DNA of 64,000 nucleotides. Origin: an uncultured Eubacteriales bacterium. Lineage in GTDB: Bacteria; Bacillota; Clostridia; Christensenellales; Aristaeellaceae. Shown here one piece after another: positions 7,940-16,918 of this stretch. Position numbers and translations under genes: made by a program. Location of the stretch: positions 58,431 to 122,430 of the forward strand of contig CACWLP010000006.1 in NCBI GenBank assembly GCA_902761755.1, in the 5' to 3' direction. The notes under the pieces were generated by a model. It did no database searches, had not been told where the DNA came from, and saw only the letters and a list, made by a program, of their open reading frames with translations. The stretch's first letter is position 1. Each line of letters begins with the position of its first letter.

Positions 7940-8494
7940 ATGCGCGATCTGTCCCTGCACATTCTGGATCTGATGCAGAACAGCATCCGGGCCCAGGCAA
8001 AGACGGTTTCCCTGTCGGTATCGCTGGATGAAGAAGGCATGCTGACGCTGGCGATCGAAGACGACGGCACCGGCATGAGCGAGGAGCTCCTCTCCCGGGT
8101 CATGTCCCCCTTCGCCACCACCCGCACCACCCGCAAGGTGGGCCTGGGGATCCCCATGATGGCGGAAAACTGCCGTCTGGCCGGCGGCGATCTTTCCATA
8201 GAAAGCACGCTGGGCAAAGGCACCAAGCTCACCGCCACCCTGGATACCCGCTCCATCGACTGCCTGCCGCTGGGGGATCTGCCGGGCACCGTGGTGACCC
8301 TGGTCACCATGAACCCGGACAGGCCGGAGTTCATCCTGCGCTGCCGCTCCCCCAAGGGCGAAATGGAATTCGATACCCGGCAGATCCGTCAAGCGCTGCA
8401 GGGCGTGCCCCTCAACGAACCTGAAATCGCCGCATGGATGCAGGAATCCCTGCGCGAAGAAATCGAACCGATTTTTGGAGGTGTGATCCTATGA
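7940..8494 (+). CDS. Stand-alone HATPase_c (histidine-kinase-type ATPase) protein in hydrogenase operon
   Basis: 184 aa. A GHKL ATPase fold fills residues 1 to about 105: N-box DLMQNSIRA (Asn14), G1 EDDGTGM (40-46), F-box SPFATT, G2 GLGIPM (68-73) and GKGT (92-95). There is no HisKA dimerisation domain, phospho-acceptor His, sensor or membrane segment. The C-terminal 80 residues are of no recognised type. An anti-sigma-factor-like or regulatory kinase role is possible. Its place between hndA and hndB (4-bp overlap with hndB) points to a job tied to the hydrogenase. I recall similar ATPases in other clostridial hydrogenase operons but cannot verify that here. Confidence 0.75.
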   Translation: MRDLSLHILDLMQNSIRAQAKTVSLSVSLDEEGMLTLAIEDDGTGMSEELLSRVMSPFATTRTTRKVGLGIPMMAENCRLAGGDLSIESTLGKGTKLTATLDTRSIDCLPLGDLPGTVVTLVTMNPDRPEFILRCRSPKGEMEFDTRQIRQALQGVPLNEPEIAAWMQESLREEIEPIFGGVIL

Positions 8495-8868
8495 AGTCCC
8501 TGGCTGAACTGCAAGCCATCCGCGAGAAGACCCTGAACCGCATCAACCTGCGGAAAGAGGATGAAAGCGACGTGACCCGCGTGGTCATCGGCATGGCCAC
8601 CTGCGGCATCGCCGCCGGCGCCCGTCCCGTGATGCTCGCTTTCATGGATGAGATCAACAAGCGCGGGCTGAACCACGTCACCGTGTCCCAGACCGGCTGC
8701 ATCGGCATGTGCCGGCTGGAGCCCATGGTGGACGTGATCACCCCCGGCAACGAAAAGGTGACCTACGTCCACATGACCCCCGAAAAGGTGGGCCGCGTGG
8801 TGGCGGAACATATCGTCAACGGCCGTCCCGTGGAAGAATACACCATCGGCGCCGCCGAGGACAAGTAA
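8491..8868 (+). CDS. hndB: Hydrogenase thioredoxin-like [2Fe-2S] subunit (HndB type)
   Basis: 125 aa from ATG 8491, which overlaps the previous stop (ATGA) and has GGAGG about 9 nt upstream. The pattern MATCGIAAGARPVM followed by SQTGCIGMCRLEPMVDVITP (Cys38, Cys70, Cys74 visible) is characteristic of the HndB/(2Fe-2S) ferredoxin family in NADP-reducing and bifurcating hydrogenases. It probably acts as an electron-transfer subunit of the complex in the cytoplasm. Confidence 0.88.
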   Translation: MKSLAELQAIREKTLNRINLRKEDESDVTRVVIGMATCGIAAGARPVMLAFMDEINKRGLNHVTVSQTGCIGMCRLEPMVDVITPGNEKVTYVHMTPEKVGRVVAEHIVNGRPVEEYTIGAAEDK

Positions 8869-8904
8869 TCCATACCGCAGGAGAGAAGTAGGAGGAATTT
8901 GCTC

Positions 8905-10704
8905 ATGGACATCTATCGCGCTCACGTACTTTGCTGCGGCGGTACGGGCTGTACTTCGTCCGGCTCCGCCCAATTGATCGAGCGGTTTGAACAGAAAATC
9001 GCCGAGAACGGCCTGGAAAAGGAAGTCAAGGTCATCCGCACCGGCTGCTTCGGCCTGTGCGAAGCGGGCCCCGTGGTCATCGTTTACCCCGAAGGCACCT
9101 TCTATTCCCGGGTGAAGGTGGAAGACGTGGATGAAATCGTCTCCGAGCACCTGCTCAAGGGCCGCAAGGTGCAGCACCTGGTATACAGCGACCACGCCAC
9201 CCACGAACAGAACGCCAACAAGGCGCTGGCCGACATCAATTTCTATAAGCATCAGCACCGCATCGCCCTGCGCAACTGCGGCGTGATCGACCCCGAAAAC
9301 ATCGACGAATACCTGGCCTTCGACGGCTACAAGGCCCTGGAAAAGGCCCTGACCACCATGACGCGGGAACAGGTCATTGAAGAAGTGCTCAAATCCGGCC
9401 TGCGCGGGCGCGGCGGCGGCGGCTTCCCCACCGGCCTCAAATGGAAATTCGCGGCCGCTTCCCAGGCGGATCAGAAATACGTGGCCTGCAACGCCGACGA
9501 GGGCGACCCCGGCGCGTTCATGGACCGCTCCGTCCTGGAGGGCGATCCCCACGCCGTGCTGGAAGCCATGGCCATCGCCGGCTATGCCATCGGCGCCAGC
9601 GAAGGCTACATTTACGTCCGCGCCGAATACCCCATCGCCGTCAAGCGCCTGGAAATCGCCATCGGCCAGGCCCGGGATTACGGCCTGCTGGGCAAGAATA
9701 TTTTCGACACCGGCTTTGACTTCGACATCCAGATCCGTCTGGGCGCCGGCGCCTTCGTCTGCGGCGAAGAAACGGCCCTGATGCGGTCCATCGAAGGCAA
9801 GCGCGGCGAGCCCACCCCCCGTCCTCCCTTCCCCGCGGTGAAGGGCCTCTTCGCCAAGCCCACCATGCTCAACAACGTGGAAACCTACGCCAACGTGGCC
9901 CAGATCATCCTCAAGGGCGCGGACTGGTTCGCTTCCATGGGCACCGAAAAGAGCAAGGGCACCAAGGTGTTCGCTCTGGGCGGCAAGATCAACAACACGG
10001 GCCTGGTGGAAGTGCCCATGGGCACTCCCCTGCGCACCATCATTTACGATATCGGCGGCGGCATCCCCGGCGGCAAGAAGTTCAAGGCCGTGCAGACCGG
10101 CGGTCCCTCCGGCGGCTGCCTGCCCGCGGAGCTGCTGGACACCCCCGTGGATTACGATAACCTCATCGCCGCTGGCTCCATGATGGGCTCCGGCGGTATG
10201 ATCGTCATGGACGAGGATAACTGCATGGTGGATATCGCCCGCTTCTTCCTGGATTTCACCGTGGATGAAAGCTGCGGCAAGTGCGCTCCCTGCCGGATCG
10301 GCACCCGCCGGATGCTGGAGATCCTGCAGCGCATCGTCAGCGGCAAGGGTGAGGAAGGCGACATCGAAAAGCTGGAAAACCTGGCCAACACCATCAAGGC
10401 TACCGCCCTGTGCGGCCTGGGCCAGACCGCGCCCAACCCCGTCCTGTCCACCATCAAATTCTTCCGTCACGAATACGAGGCCCATATCCGGGATAAGAAG
10501 TGCCCCGCGCATCACTGCCAGGCCCTGCTGAGCTACGTGATCGATCCCGCCAAGTGCCGCGGCTGCACCGCCTGCGCCCGGGTCTGCCCCGGCGGCGCCA
10601 TTTCCGGCGAAGTGAAGCAGCCCCACGTCATCGATCCCGCCAAGTGCCTCAAGTGCGGCGCCTGCATGGAGAAGTGCCGCTTCGGCGCCATCTCGAAAGT
10701 CTGA
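8905..10704 (+). CDS. hndC: Bifurcating hydrogenase NuoF-like flavoprotein subunit (HndC/HydB type)
   Basis: 599 aa. The ATG at 8905 is 9 nt after AGGAGG; a TTG at 8899 is too close. Order of domains: thioredoxin-like [2Fe-2S] N-terminus (CCGGTGCTSSGS, RTGCFGLCEAGP), NuoF FMN/NADH core (LRGRGGGGFPTGLKW, GEETALMRSIEGKRGEPTPRPP), SLBB region (VPMGTPLRTIIYDIGGG), the [4Fe-4S] motif ESCGKCAPCRIGTRRM, and two C-terminal 4Fe-4S clusters (CRGCTACARVC, CLKCGACMEKC). It oxidises or reduces NAD(P)H and, in known bifurcating complexes, is the site where electrons are split with ferredoxin. Confidence 0.95.
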   Translation: MDIYRAHVLCCGGTGCTSSGSAQLIERFEQKIAENGLEKEVKVIRTGCFGLCEAGPVVIVYPEGTFYSRVKVEDVDEIVSEHLLKGRKVQHLVYSDHATHEQNANKALADINFYKHQHRIALRNCGVIDPENIDEYLAFDGYKALEKALTTMTREQVIEEVLKSGLRGRGGGGFPTGLKWKFAAASQADQKYVACNADEGDPGAFMDRSVLEGDPHAVLEAMAIAGYAIGASEGYIYVRAEYPIAVKRLEIAIGQARDYGLLGKNIFDTGFDFDIQIRLGAGAFVCGEETALMRSIEGKRGEPTPRPPFPAVKGLFAKPTMLNNVETYANVAQIILKGADWFASMGTEKSKGTKVFALGGKINNTGLVEVPMGTPLRTIIYDIGGGIPGGKKFKAVQTGGPSGGCLPAELLDTPVDYDNLIAAGSMMGSGGMIVMDEDNCMVDIARFFLDFTVDESCGKCAPCRIGTRRMLEILQRIVSGKGEEGDIEKLENLANTIKATALCGLGQTAPNPVLSTIKFFRHEYEAHIRDKKCPAHHCQALLSYVIDPAKCRGCTACARVCPGGAISGEVKQPHVIDPAKCLKCGACMEKCRFGAISKV

Positions 10705-10731
10705 TTCGTGCGAGCAAGGAGGAAAAACGAA

Positions 10732-12480
10732 ATGGAACAGATGATCAACCTTACGATTGATAATGTCAAGGTTTCCGTCCCTGCCGGCACGTCCGTCCTG
10801 GAGGCCGCCAAGCAGGCCGGGATCAATATTCCCACCCTCTGTTACCTGAAGGATATCAACGCCATCGGTGCCTGCCGTATGTGCGTGGTCAACGCCGGCG
10901 GGCGCGCATTGCAGGCCGCCTGCGTGTTGCCCGTCAGCGAGGGCATGAACGTGCAGACCAACACCCCCCAGATCCGCCAGTACCGCAGGAACCTGCTGGA
11001 GCTGGTGCTTTCCGCCCACGAGCAGAAGTGCCTCTCCTGCATCCGTTCCACCAACTGCGAATTGCAGAAGCTGTGCCGCGAGCTGGGCGTGGAAAACGGC
11101 GACAAGTACGCCGGCAAGCAGAACCAGTACGACATCGACGACGTGAGCCCCTCCATCGTCCGCGACAACAACAAGTGCATCCTGTGCCGCCGCTGCGTGG
11201 CCGTGTGCGCCAAGGTGCAGAACGTGGGCGTCATCGGGCCGGTGAACCGCGGCTTCGCCACCGCCATCGAATCCCCCTGGAACCTGAAGCTCAGCGATAT
11301 GCCCTGCATCAACTGCGGCCAGTGCATCACCGCCTGCCCCGTGGGCGCGCTGTATGAAAAGGATGAAACCAAAAAGGTATGGGATCTGCTGGCGGACAAT
11401 ACCAAGCACGTGGTGGTGCAGCCCGCGCCCGCCGTGCGCGCCGCCCTGGGCGAGGAATTCGGCCTTCCCATGGGCACCTCCGTCACCGGCAAGATGGCGG
11501 CCGCCCTGCGCCGCATGGGCTTCAATAAGGTGTTCGACACCGATTTCGGCGCGGACCTGACCATCCTGGAGGAAGCCACCGAGCTGGTGGGCCGGGTGAA
11601 GAACGGCGGCGTGCTGCCCATGATCACCTCCTGCTCCCCCGGCTGGATCAAGTTCTGCGAAACCTACTATCCGGACTTCATCCCCAACCTGAGCTCCTGC
11701 AAATCTCCCCATGAGATGCTGGGCGCCATCATCAAGAGCTACTACGCCGAAAAAGCCGGCATCGATCCCAAGGATATCGCCGTGGTCTCCGTGATGCCCT
11801 GCACCGCCAAGAAGTTCGAGGCGGACCGCGAGGAGCTGGCCGCCACCGGCTATCCGGATGTGGACGCCGTCATCACCACCCGCGAGCTGGCCCGGATGAT
11901 CAAGGAAGCGGGCATCGACTTTGTGAACCTGCCCGACGAGGATTTCGACAGCCTGCTGGGCGAATCCACCGGCGCGGCCGTCATCTTCGGCGCCACCGGC
12001 GGCGTGATGGAAGCGGCGCTGCGCACCGCCTATGAGACCATCACCGGAAAGACCCTGGAGGATGTGAACTTCACCGCCGTCCGCGGCGTGGAGGGCATCA
12101 AGGAAGCCACCATCCAGGTGGGCGACCTGCCCGTTTCCGTGGCGGTGGCCCATTCCACCGGCGCCGCCAGCAAACTGCTGGATATGGTGCGCTCCGGCGA
12201 AAAGAAGTACACCTTCATCGAAGTCATGGCCTGCCCCGGCGGCTGCGTCACCGGCGGCGGTCAGCCCATTGTGTCCAGCCAGGACAAGATGACCTGCGAT
12301 CCCAGGGTGGAGCGCGCCAAGGCCCTCTACGGCGAGGATGCCGGCAAGCCCAAGCGCAAGAGCCACGAGAACGCCGAGCTCAAGAAGCTCTACGACGAGT
12401 ATCTGGGCGCGCCCAACAGCGAAAAGGCGCATCACCTGCTGCACACCCATTACATCAAGCGGGAAAAGTACGTCAAGTAA
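10732..12480 (+). CDS. hndD: [FeFe]-hydrogenase catalytic subunit (HndD/HydA type)
   Basis: 582 aa from ATG 10732 with AAGGAGG 9 nt upstream. The N-terminus is a plant-type [2Fe-2S] domain (CYLKDINAIGACRMCVV), then a His-ligated 4Fe-4S motif (HEQKCLSC) and two 4Fe-4S clusters (CILCRRCVAVC, CINCGQCITACPVG). All three H-cluster signatures are intact: TSCSPGW (299-305), MPCTAKK (355-361) and MACPGGC from residue 499, followed by VTGGGQP. It makes or uses H2. With HndA-C it should form a cytoplasmic NAD(P)H- and ferredoxin-linked bifurcating hydrogenase. Maturases HydEFG are not in the window. Confidence 0.96.
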   Translation: MEQMINLTIDNVKVSVPAGTSVLEAAKQAGINIPTLCYLKDINAIGACRMCVVNAGGRALQAACVLPVSEGMNVQTNTPQIRQYRRNLLELVLSAHEQKCLSCIRSTNCELQKLCRELGVENGDKYAGKQNQYDIDDVSPSIVRDNNKCILCRRCVAVCAKVQNVGVIGPVNRGFATAIESPWNLKLSDMPCINCGQCITACPVGALYEKDETKKVWDLLADNTKHVVVQPAPAVRAALGEEFGLPMGTSVTGKMAAALRRMGFNKVFDTDFGADLTILEEATELVGRVKNGGVLPMITSCSPGWIKFCETYYPDFIPNLSSCKSPHEMLGAIIKSYYAEKAGIDPKDIAVVSVMPCTAKKFEADREELAATGYPDVDAVITTRELARMIKEAGIDFVNLPDEDFDSLLGESTGAAVIFGATGGVMEAALRTAYETITGKTLEDVNFTAVRGVEGIKEATIQVGDLPVSVAVAHSTGAASKLLDMVRSGEKKYTFIEVMACPGGCVTGGGQPIVSSQDKMTCDPRVERAKALYGEDAGKPKRKSHENAELKKLYDEYLGAPNSEKAHHLLHTHYIKREKYVK

Positions 12481-12490
12481 TTCCCGTCCC

Positions 12491-12530
12491 CTGCTGCCGC
12501 GCGGTCCCTCCGCCGGCAGCATTTTTATTT
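12491..12530 (+). terminator. Terminator of the hydrogenase operon
   Basis: Stem GCTGCCG/CGGCAGC with a 14-nt loop, followed by ATTTTTATTT. It ends eleven bases after the hndD stop begins its downstream region. Confidence 0.8.
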
Positions 12531-12553
12531 CAGATCAGAAAGGAAGGATCCGT

Positions 12554-13045
12554 ATGAAAAAAATCCTTTGCCTGGCGCTGCTTCTTTCCGTGGCGTTCTC
12601 CTGTGCCGCCAATGCGGAAATGAGCATCGACGGCGACGGCTGGTTCGACGGCGATTATCTCGGCTCCCTGATACTGATCGAAAACACGGGGCTGTGCTTC
12701 CGGCTGCCCGTGGGCTGGACGGACAGAACCATCAATGAAACCGAGCACGGATATGAGAATCTGGACGTGGGACTGACCCTCTACGTCAGCGCCATCCCGG
12801 AGGACCAGCTGCACGCCTTCGCTGACTACTGCAATAACGATCCCACCGAAAACAGCGCCGCCATCATCCTCCAGCAGGATCGCGACTGGCTGTTCATCCT
12901 GGACCCCAATGCCCAAACGGCGATCGGCATTACCTGGTGCGAGGGCTTTCCCGGCGGGATGGAGCTGTGCTTCGCCCATGTCTCCACCCCGGAGAAGCTG
13001 ACCCTTGTCCGTCAGATCATCAGCTCCGTCCAGTCCATTCCCTGA
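12554..13045 (+). CDS. Small secreted protein of unknown function
   Basis: 163 aa from ATG 12554, with AAAGGAAGGA upstream. A clear Sec signal peptide (MKKILCLALLLSVAFSCAANA, cleavage after ANA) is followed by a mixed alpha/beta domain of about 140 residues with LPVGW (as in small PsbP/lipoprotein-type domains that begin 'GLCFRLPVGWT'), two tryptophans and no cysteine pair of obvious role. I do not recognise the family. The 'fxlPxGW' start is common in secreted gut-clostridial proteins that carry a beta-sheet domain. It lies alone between two terminators. Confidence 0.7.
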   Translation: MKKILCLALLLSVAFSCAANAEMSIDGDGWFDGDYLGSLILIENTGLCFRLPVGWTDRTINETEHGYENLDVGLTLYVSAIPEDQLHAFADYCNNDPTENSAAIILQQDRDWLFILDPNAQTAIGITWCEGFPGGMELCFAHVSTPEKLTLVRQIISSVQSIP

Positions 13046-13060
13046 CGGATTCCAAATAAC

Positions 13061-13096
13061 AAAAACGCCGCCGGTTTCTGCCGGCGGTGTTTTTTG
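13061..13096. terminator. Bidirectional terminator between convergent genes
   Basis: A GC stem (CGCCGCCGG/CCGGCGGTG) is flanked by AAAAAC on the left and GTTTTTT on the right. It can serve both the rightward secreted-protein gene and the leftward galactosidase operon. Confidence 0.85.
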
Positions 13097-13098
13097 CG

Positions 13099-15126
13099 TC
13101 ATACTCTCAGGATCTTCACTTCGTATGGCGCGAATACCGTTTTTCCCTTCACGGTATCACCGGTTTCCGCATCCCTGCAGTCCGGCAGGCAGACGGTATT
13201 TTCCCGGGGCACGGTGTTCATCACGAACAGGAACCGTCCTTTGTTCCCCGCCCGCTCCGCGCACAGGAAGCCCCGGGGCAGATCCGGGATCAGGGGCGCG
13301 ATCCCCGCCTGCCGAATGGCCGTTTGGTAAAAATCCGTCAGGAAATCCATGCCCGTCCGGGCGGCGATGTAATACGCTTTGCCTTTTCCGAACGTATTCT
13401 CCGTCAGGACGGGGTATCCCCGATAAAAGCAATCCTCGTATTCCGAAAGCGCCTTCGCGCCCTCCGGATGGATCAGCGCGCAGAAATCCTTCGTTTCATA
13501 GCGCTTTCCCTGCCAGGTGAAATGGTTGCGCTGTGTTTCGTCCAGGGCGTCCGTTTCCTCGTCCCAGACGCCCAACACATCCTTCAGCGGCCCGGGAAAG
13601 CCGCCCATGAAGCACAGGTCCTCTTCGTTTACCCATCCGGAGCAGTAAGTGGATACGTACACGCCGCCCGCTTCCACGAAAGCGCGCACCTTTTCCGCAA
13701 AACCGGGCCTGAGCATATAGGTCATAGGCCCCGAAACCAGCCTGTATCCGGTCAGATCTGAGGTCTGGTCGATCACGTCCACCCCGATCCCGCAGCGGAG
13801 CATCGCCCCGTGATGGGCGATCACCGTCTGCTCATATCCCTTGTCCGGGTTCAGGCCGAACTGGGCGTCCCGCAGGATCCAGCGATTGTCCCAGTCGAAG
13901 AGGACGGCGGCCCTGTTTTCCGGCGCGCTGCCCGGTATGTCCCCCAGTGTTTTCAGCCTTTCCCCCACCCGGCATACCTCCCGGTACACCCGGTTATCCT
14001 CCCGTTCGTCGTGGCTCACCACCGCGCCGTGGAATTTTTCGCAGCTGCCCCGGCCCTTGCGGAACTGGAAATACTGCACCGTGTCCGACCCGTGAGCCAC
14101 GGCCTGCATGCCCTGGAGCATCAGCAGCCCCGGGCTGCGCAGGCGGTTCACCTCCTGCCAATTCACCGCGGAGGGCGAGGATTCCATCATCATGAAGGGC
14201 TTTCCCCCGCCCGCGCCCCGCATCAGATCGTGATTGAAGGCGGTATACGCCGCCACCTCGGCGTCGCGATCGTCGTTGGTCCACCGGGGATAATTGTCCC
14301 AGCTCACCCGGTCCAGCAGCTTTCCCAGATCAAAATAATTGATGTCCCAGAAAATTTCCATCAGGTTGGTGGTGCAGGGAATATGGGGCGTGATGCGCCT
14401 GAGCGGCTCCGTCTCCCAGCGGTACCATTCGCAGAACTGATCGCTTACGAACCGCCGCCAGGCGAGCTTCAGCCCGTGGCTGCACCCTTCCCCGATGGGC
14501 GACGGGCTTTCCACCTGGCCGAAGGAGGAATACCGGTGGCTCCAGAAGGTGTTCCACCATTGATCGTTCAGGTTTTCGATCTCCCCATAGCGGTCTTTCA
14601 GCCATACCCGGAATTTCTCCTGGCACAGCGGGCAGTGGCATTCCCCGCCCAGCTCGTTGGAAACGTGCCACATCCCCAGGGCGGGATGATCCTTGTACCG
14701 TTCCGCCAGCAGGGTATTGATGGCACGCACCTTTTCCCGGTACACCGGCGAGGACAGGCAATGGTTGTGCCGGTTGCCGAAGAGCTGCCGGCGGCGGTAT
14801 CCGTCCACCCGCAGCACCTCCGGGTACTTCTCCGCCATCCAGGGGGGCCTTGCGCCGCTGGGGGTGGCCAGCACCGCCTTCATGCCGTTTTCCGCCAGCA
14901 TGTCCATCACTTCGTCCAGCCATTCAAAGCGGTATTCGCCCTCCCTGGGCTCCAGCATGCTCCAGGAAAAAATCCCCACGGACAGGGTGTTGATCCCCGC
15001 CCGCCGGGCCAGCTCCATATCTTTTTTCCAGACCGTGTCCTTTTCCCGGATCCACTGCTCCGGGTTGTAATCCCCGCCGTAAAGGAAGGCGGGCAAATCC
15101 CGCATGACGGGCGGATACTGGGCCAT
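13099..15126 (-). CDS. GH42 family beta-galactosidase
   Basis: 675 aa, usual length for GH42. The N-terminus FLYGGDYNPEQW and the barrel segment ATPSGARPPWMAEKYPEVL are GH42 hallmarks. Glu158 in WHVSNELGG is the acid/base and Glu315 in FMMMESSPSAVNW the nucleophile. Cys123, Cys163, Cys165 and Cys168 match the structural zinc site of the family. The trimerisation (A4-type) and C-terminal beta domains follow. There is no signal peptide, so it should hydrolyse beta-galactosides inside the cell. It sits 18 bp after rluD with its own AAAGGAG and is probably the last gene of that operon. No sugar transporter is adjacent. Confidence 0.94.
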   Translation of the reverse strand: MAQYPPVMRDLPAFLYGGDYNPEQWIREKDTVWKKDMELARRAGINTLSVGIFSWSMLEPREGEYRFEWLDEVMDMLAENGMKAVLATPSGARPPWMAEKYPEVLRVDGYRRRQLFGNRHNHCLSSPVYREKVRAINTLLAERYKDHPALGMWHVSNELGGECHCPLCQEKFRVWLKDRYGEIENLNDQWWNTFWSHRYSSFGQVESPSPIGEGCSHGLKLAWRRFVSDQFCEWYRWETEPLRRITPHIPCTTNLMEIFWDINYFDLGKLLDRVSWDNYPRWTNDDRDAEVAAYTAFNHDLMRGAGGGKPFMMMESSPSAVNWQEVNRLRSPGLLMLQGMQAVAHGSDTVQYFQFRKGRGSCEKFHGAVVSHDEREDNRVYREVCRVGERLKTLGDIPGSAPENRAAVLFDWDNRWILRDAQFGLNPDKGYEQTVIAHHGAMLRCGIGVDVIDQTSDLTGYRLVSGPMTYMLRPGFAEKVRAFVEAGGVYVSTYCSGWVNEEDLCFMGGFPGPLKDVLGVWDEETDALDETQRNHFTWQGKRYETKDFCALIHPEGAKALSEYEDCFYRGYPVLTENTFGKGKAYYIAARTGMDFLTDFYQTAIRQAGIAPLIPDLPRGFLCAERAGNKGRFLFVMNTVPRENTVCLPDCRDAETGDTVKGKTVFAPYEVKILRV

Positions 15127-15144
15127 CGCGTTTTCTCCTTTGTT

Positions 15145-16011
15145 TTATTCGTTTCCGAAGGGACATTCCGCCGTAAAGCGCATCCTTTCGCCGGTGGCGG
15201 GGTGGGTGAATTCCAGGGAATAGGCGTGGAGCATGAGCCTGTCCGCCTTGGGCATGTTCCTGTGGCCGTACAGCGGGTCCCCCAGCACCGGATGGCCGAT
15301 AGACGCCATATGCACCCGGATCTGGTGGGTGCGGCCCGTTACGATGTGCACGTCCAGCAGCGTCCTGTCCGGGTATTCCCGCAGCACCTTCCATTCCGTC
15401 CTGGCCCAGCGCCCGTTTTCGTCCACCGCCATTTTTTTGCGGTCCGTCCTGCTGCGGCCGATGGGCTTTTCGATCACGCCTTCGCTTTCCCGCATCCTGC
15501 CGGATACCACGGCGCGGTAGTGTTTTTCCATTTTCCTGTCCGCCAGCTGGCAGGACAGGGCCTCGTGGGTCTTATCGTCCTTCGCCGCCAGCATGAGCCC
15601 GCTGGTGTCCTTGTCCAGCCGATGCACGATGCCGGGGCGCATCTCCCCGCCGATACCGCTGAGGCTGTCCAAATGAAACAGCAGCGCGTTCACCAGCGTG
15701 CCGTCGGCATTTCCCGCCGCCGGATGCACCACCATGCCGCAGGGCTTCACCACCACGGCCAGGTGCGCGTCCTGATAGAGGATCTCCAGGGGGATATCCT
15801 GGGCTTCGGCCCGGGGGGGCTTTGCCTCCGGCACGTCCAAAGTGATGATGCTCCCTGCCGGAGCCTTGAACGAGGGCTTGTCCTCCGTCCTGCCGTTCAC
15901 CGCCGCCCGGCCTTCCCGGATCAGCGCCGCCGCCCGGCTGCGGCTGATTTCCCCGTCCCGGGACAATGCCACGTCCAGCCTGTTCCCGCGTCCTTCGTAC
16001 GTTCGCTTCAT
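15145..16011 (-). CDS. rluD: RluD-family 23S rRNA pseudouridine synthase
   Basis: 288 aa from ATG 16011, which overlaps the lspA stop (ATGA) and has GGAG 8 nt upstream; a further in-frame ATG at 16023 lies inside lspA. Residues 1-60 are an S4 RNA-binding domain. The catalytic motif is GIVHRLDKDTSGLML with Asp133, and the fold continues with GRTHQIRVHMASIGHPVLGDPLYG. It isomerises uridines in large-subunit rRNA. The lspA-rluD neighbour pair is common in Firmicutes. Confidence 0.94.
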   Translation of the reverse strand: MKRTYEGRGNRLDVALSRDGEISRSRAAALIREGRAAVNGRTEDKPSFKAPAGSIITLDVPEAKPPRAEAQDIPLEILYQDAHLAVVVKPCGMVVHPAAGNADGTLVNALLFHLDSLSGIGGEMRPGIVHRLDKDTSGLMLAAKDDKTHEALSCQLADRKMEKHYRAVVSGRMRESEGVIEKPIGRSRTDRKKMAVDENGRWARTEWKVLREYPDRTLLDVHIVTGRTHQIRVHMASIGHPVLGDPLYGHRNMPKADRLMLHAYSLEFTHPATGERMRFTAECPFGNE

Positions 16012-16457
16012 CGCTTGCTCCAATCATTCTTCCGGAAAAGCAGGCTGACGGCGCAGAGGATCACGCCCGTCACCACCGCCGCGTCCGCCGCGTTGAAAAC
16101 GTAAAAATCCACGAACAGCAGTTCAAACATATCCCGCACGGACCCCAGCGCCAGCCTGTCCCACAGGTTGCCCAGGGCGCCGCCGGCGATCAGCGAAAGG
16201 CCGAACCGCCCCATGCCCGTCACCCGGATATCCCGCAGCAGATAAATGCACAGCGCCGCCAGCGCCAGGGACACCCCGGCGATCAGCAGCGCGTTTCCCT
16301 GCATCAGCCCCAGCGCCATGCCGGTGTTCCGGGCGGGCCGCAGGGCGATCACCCTGGGAATGAGCACCGCTTCCGTGTCCGATAAAAATGCCTTTACCGC
16401 CCAGTCGGCCGCCAGCGCCGCCAGCCCCGGGCAGATCCACGCCATCCATTTCTTCAT
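16008..16457 (-). CDS. lspA: Lipoprotein signal peptidase (signal peptidase II)
   Basis: 149 aa, four membrane helices. The catalytic aspartates are Asp109 (GSVRDMFEL) and Asp125 (FNAADAAVVTG), with the conserved NTGMALGL and GGALGNLWDR motifs. It cleaves prolipoprotein signal peptides after lipidation of the lipobox Cys; the lipoprotein at 26294-27727 would be one substrate. It lies between the DUF5665-like gene and rluD in a compact leftward operon. Confidence 0.94.
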   Translation of the reverse strand: MKKWMAWICPGLAALAADWAVKAFLSDTEAVLIPRVIALRPARNTGMALGLMQGNALLIAGVSLALAALCIYLLRDIRVTGMGRFGLSLIAGGALGNLWDRLALGSVRDMFELLFVDFYVFNAADAAVVTGVILCAVSLLFRKNDWSKR

Positions 16458-16473
16458 CCGTTTCTCATCCGTT

Positions 16474-16737
16474 TCACTGCAGCCGAAGCTGCACCAATTC
16501 TACCACCCGCGCCACGAAATCGCTGATCCCGGGCAGATTCCTTTGGGCCAGGTCCTGCAGGATGTACACCGCGGCCGCGCCCAGCAGCGCGAAGCCCACC
16601 ATGGTGCCCAGCCCCCGGGCCACTCCCTGCAGGAACGCATCCCGCAGCCGGGCGCGCCTGTCCGTTTCATAGCGCACGTATTCATCCAGCCGCAGCCTTT
16701 CCGCGGCGGCGATGAAGCGCTCCATCCTGTCCTGCAT
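16474..16737 (-). CDS. DUF5665-like small membrane protein
   Basis: 87 aa. A basic amphipathic N-terminus (RLRLDEYVRYETDRRARLRDAFLQGVARGLG) leads into one membrane helix (TMVGFALLGAAAVYILQDL) and a short tail (NLPGISDFVARVVELVQ). This layout matches the DUF5665 family as I remember it. Function is unknown. It is the first gene of the operon with lspA, rluD and the galactosidase. Confidence 0.65.
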   Translation of the reverse strand: MQDRMERFIAAAERLRLDEYVRYETDRRARLRDAFLQGVARGLGTMVGFALLGAAAVYILQDLAQRNLPGISDFVARVVELVQLRLQ

Positions 16738-16857
16738 TCCGCGTTCCTCCCGGGAATATTGTGCCCCGGGCCAGCTTCATTATAACAGGCGTTCCCCGCC
16801 CTTGCAAGCCGAACCCGCGCCGGCCCCCGGGAATATGATATTTTTGTACGGCAGTAT

Positions 16858-16886
16858 TTGACATACAGAAAAAAAACAGGTAAAAT
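16858..16886 (+). promoter_or_regulatory. Aspartate kinase promoter
   Basis: TTGACA (16858-16863), 17 bp, TAAAAT (16881-16886), about 30 bp upstream of the ATG. The leader is too short for a lysine riboswitch. Confidence 0.8.
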
Positions 16887-16918
16887 AATGATTTGAGATC
16901 AACGAGGAGTGACGACCG

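Noticed and set aside
8389-12522. A 1377-codon open frame on the minus strand across the hydrogenase operon
   Set aside because: It is antisense to five well-supported genes, has His/Gly/Ala-rich translation without domain motifs, and arises from GC-rich codon use.
12554-13045. The secreted protein being a longer protein starting at 12338
   Set aside because: The longer frame overlaps hndD and crosses its terminator; the internal ATG has a ribosome site and a signal peptide.
16738-16918. Lysine riboswitch ahead of aspartate kinase
   Set aside because: The promoter lies only about 30 bp before the ATG, so the leader is far too short for a riboswitch.
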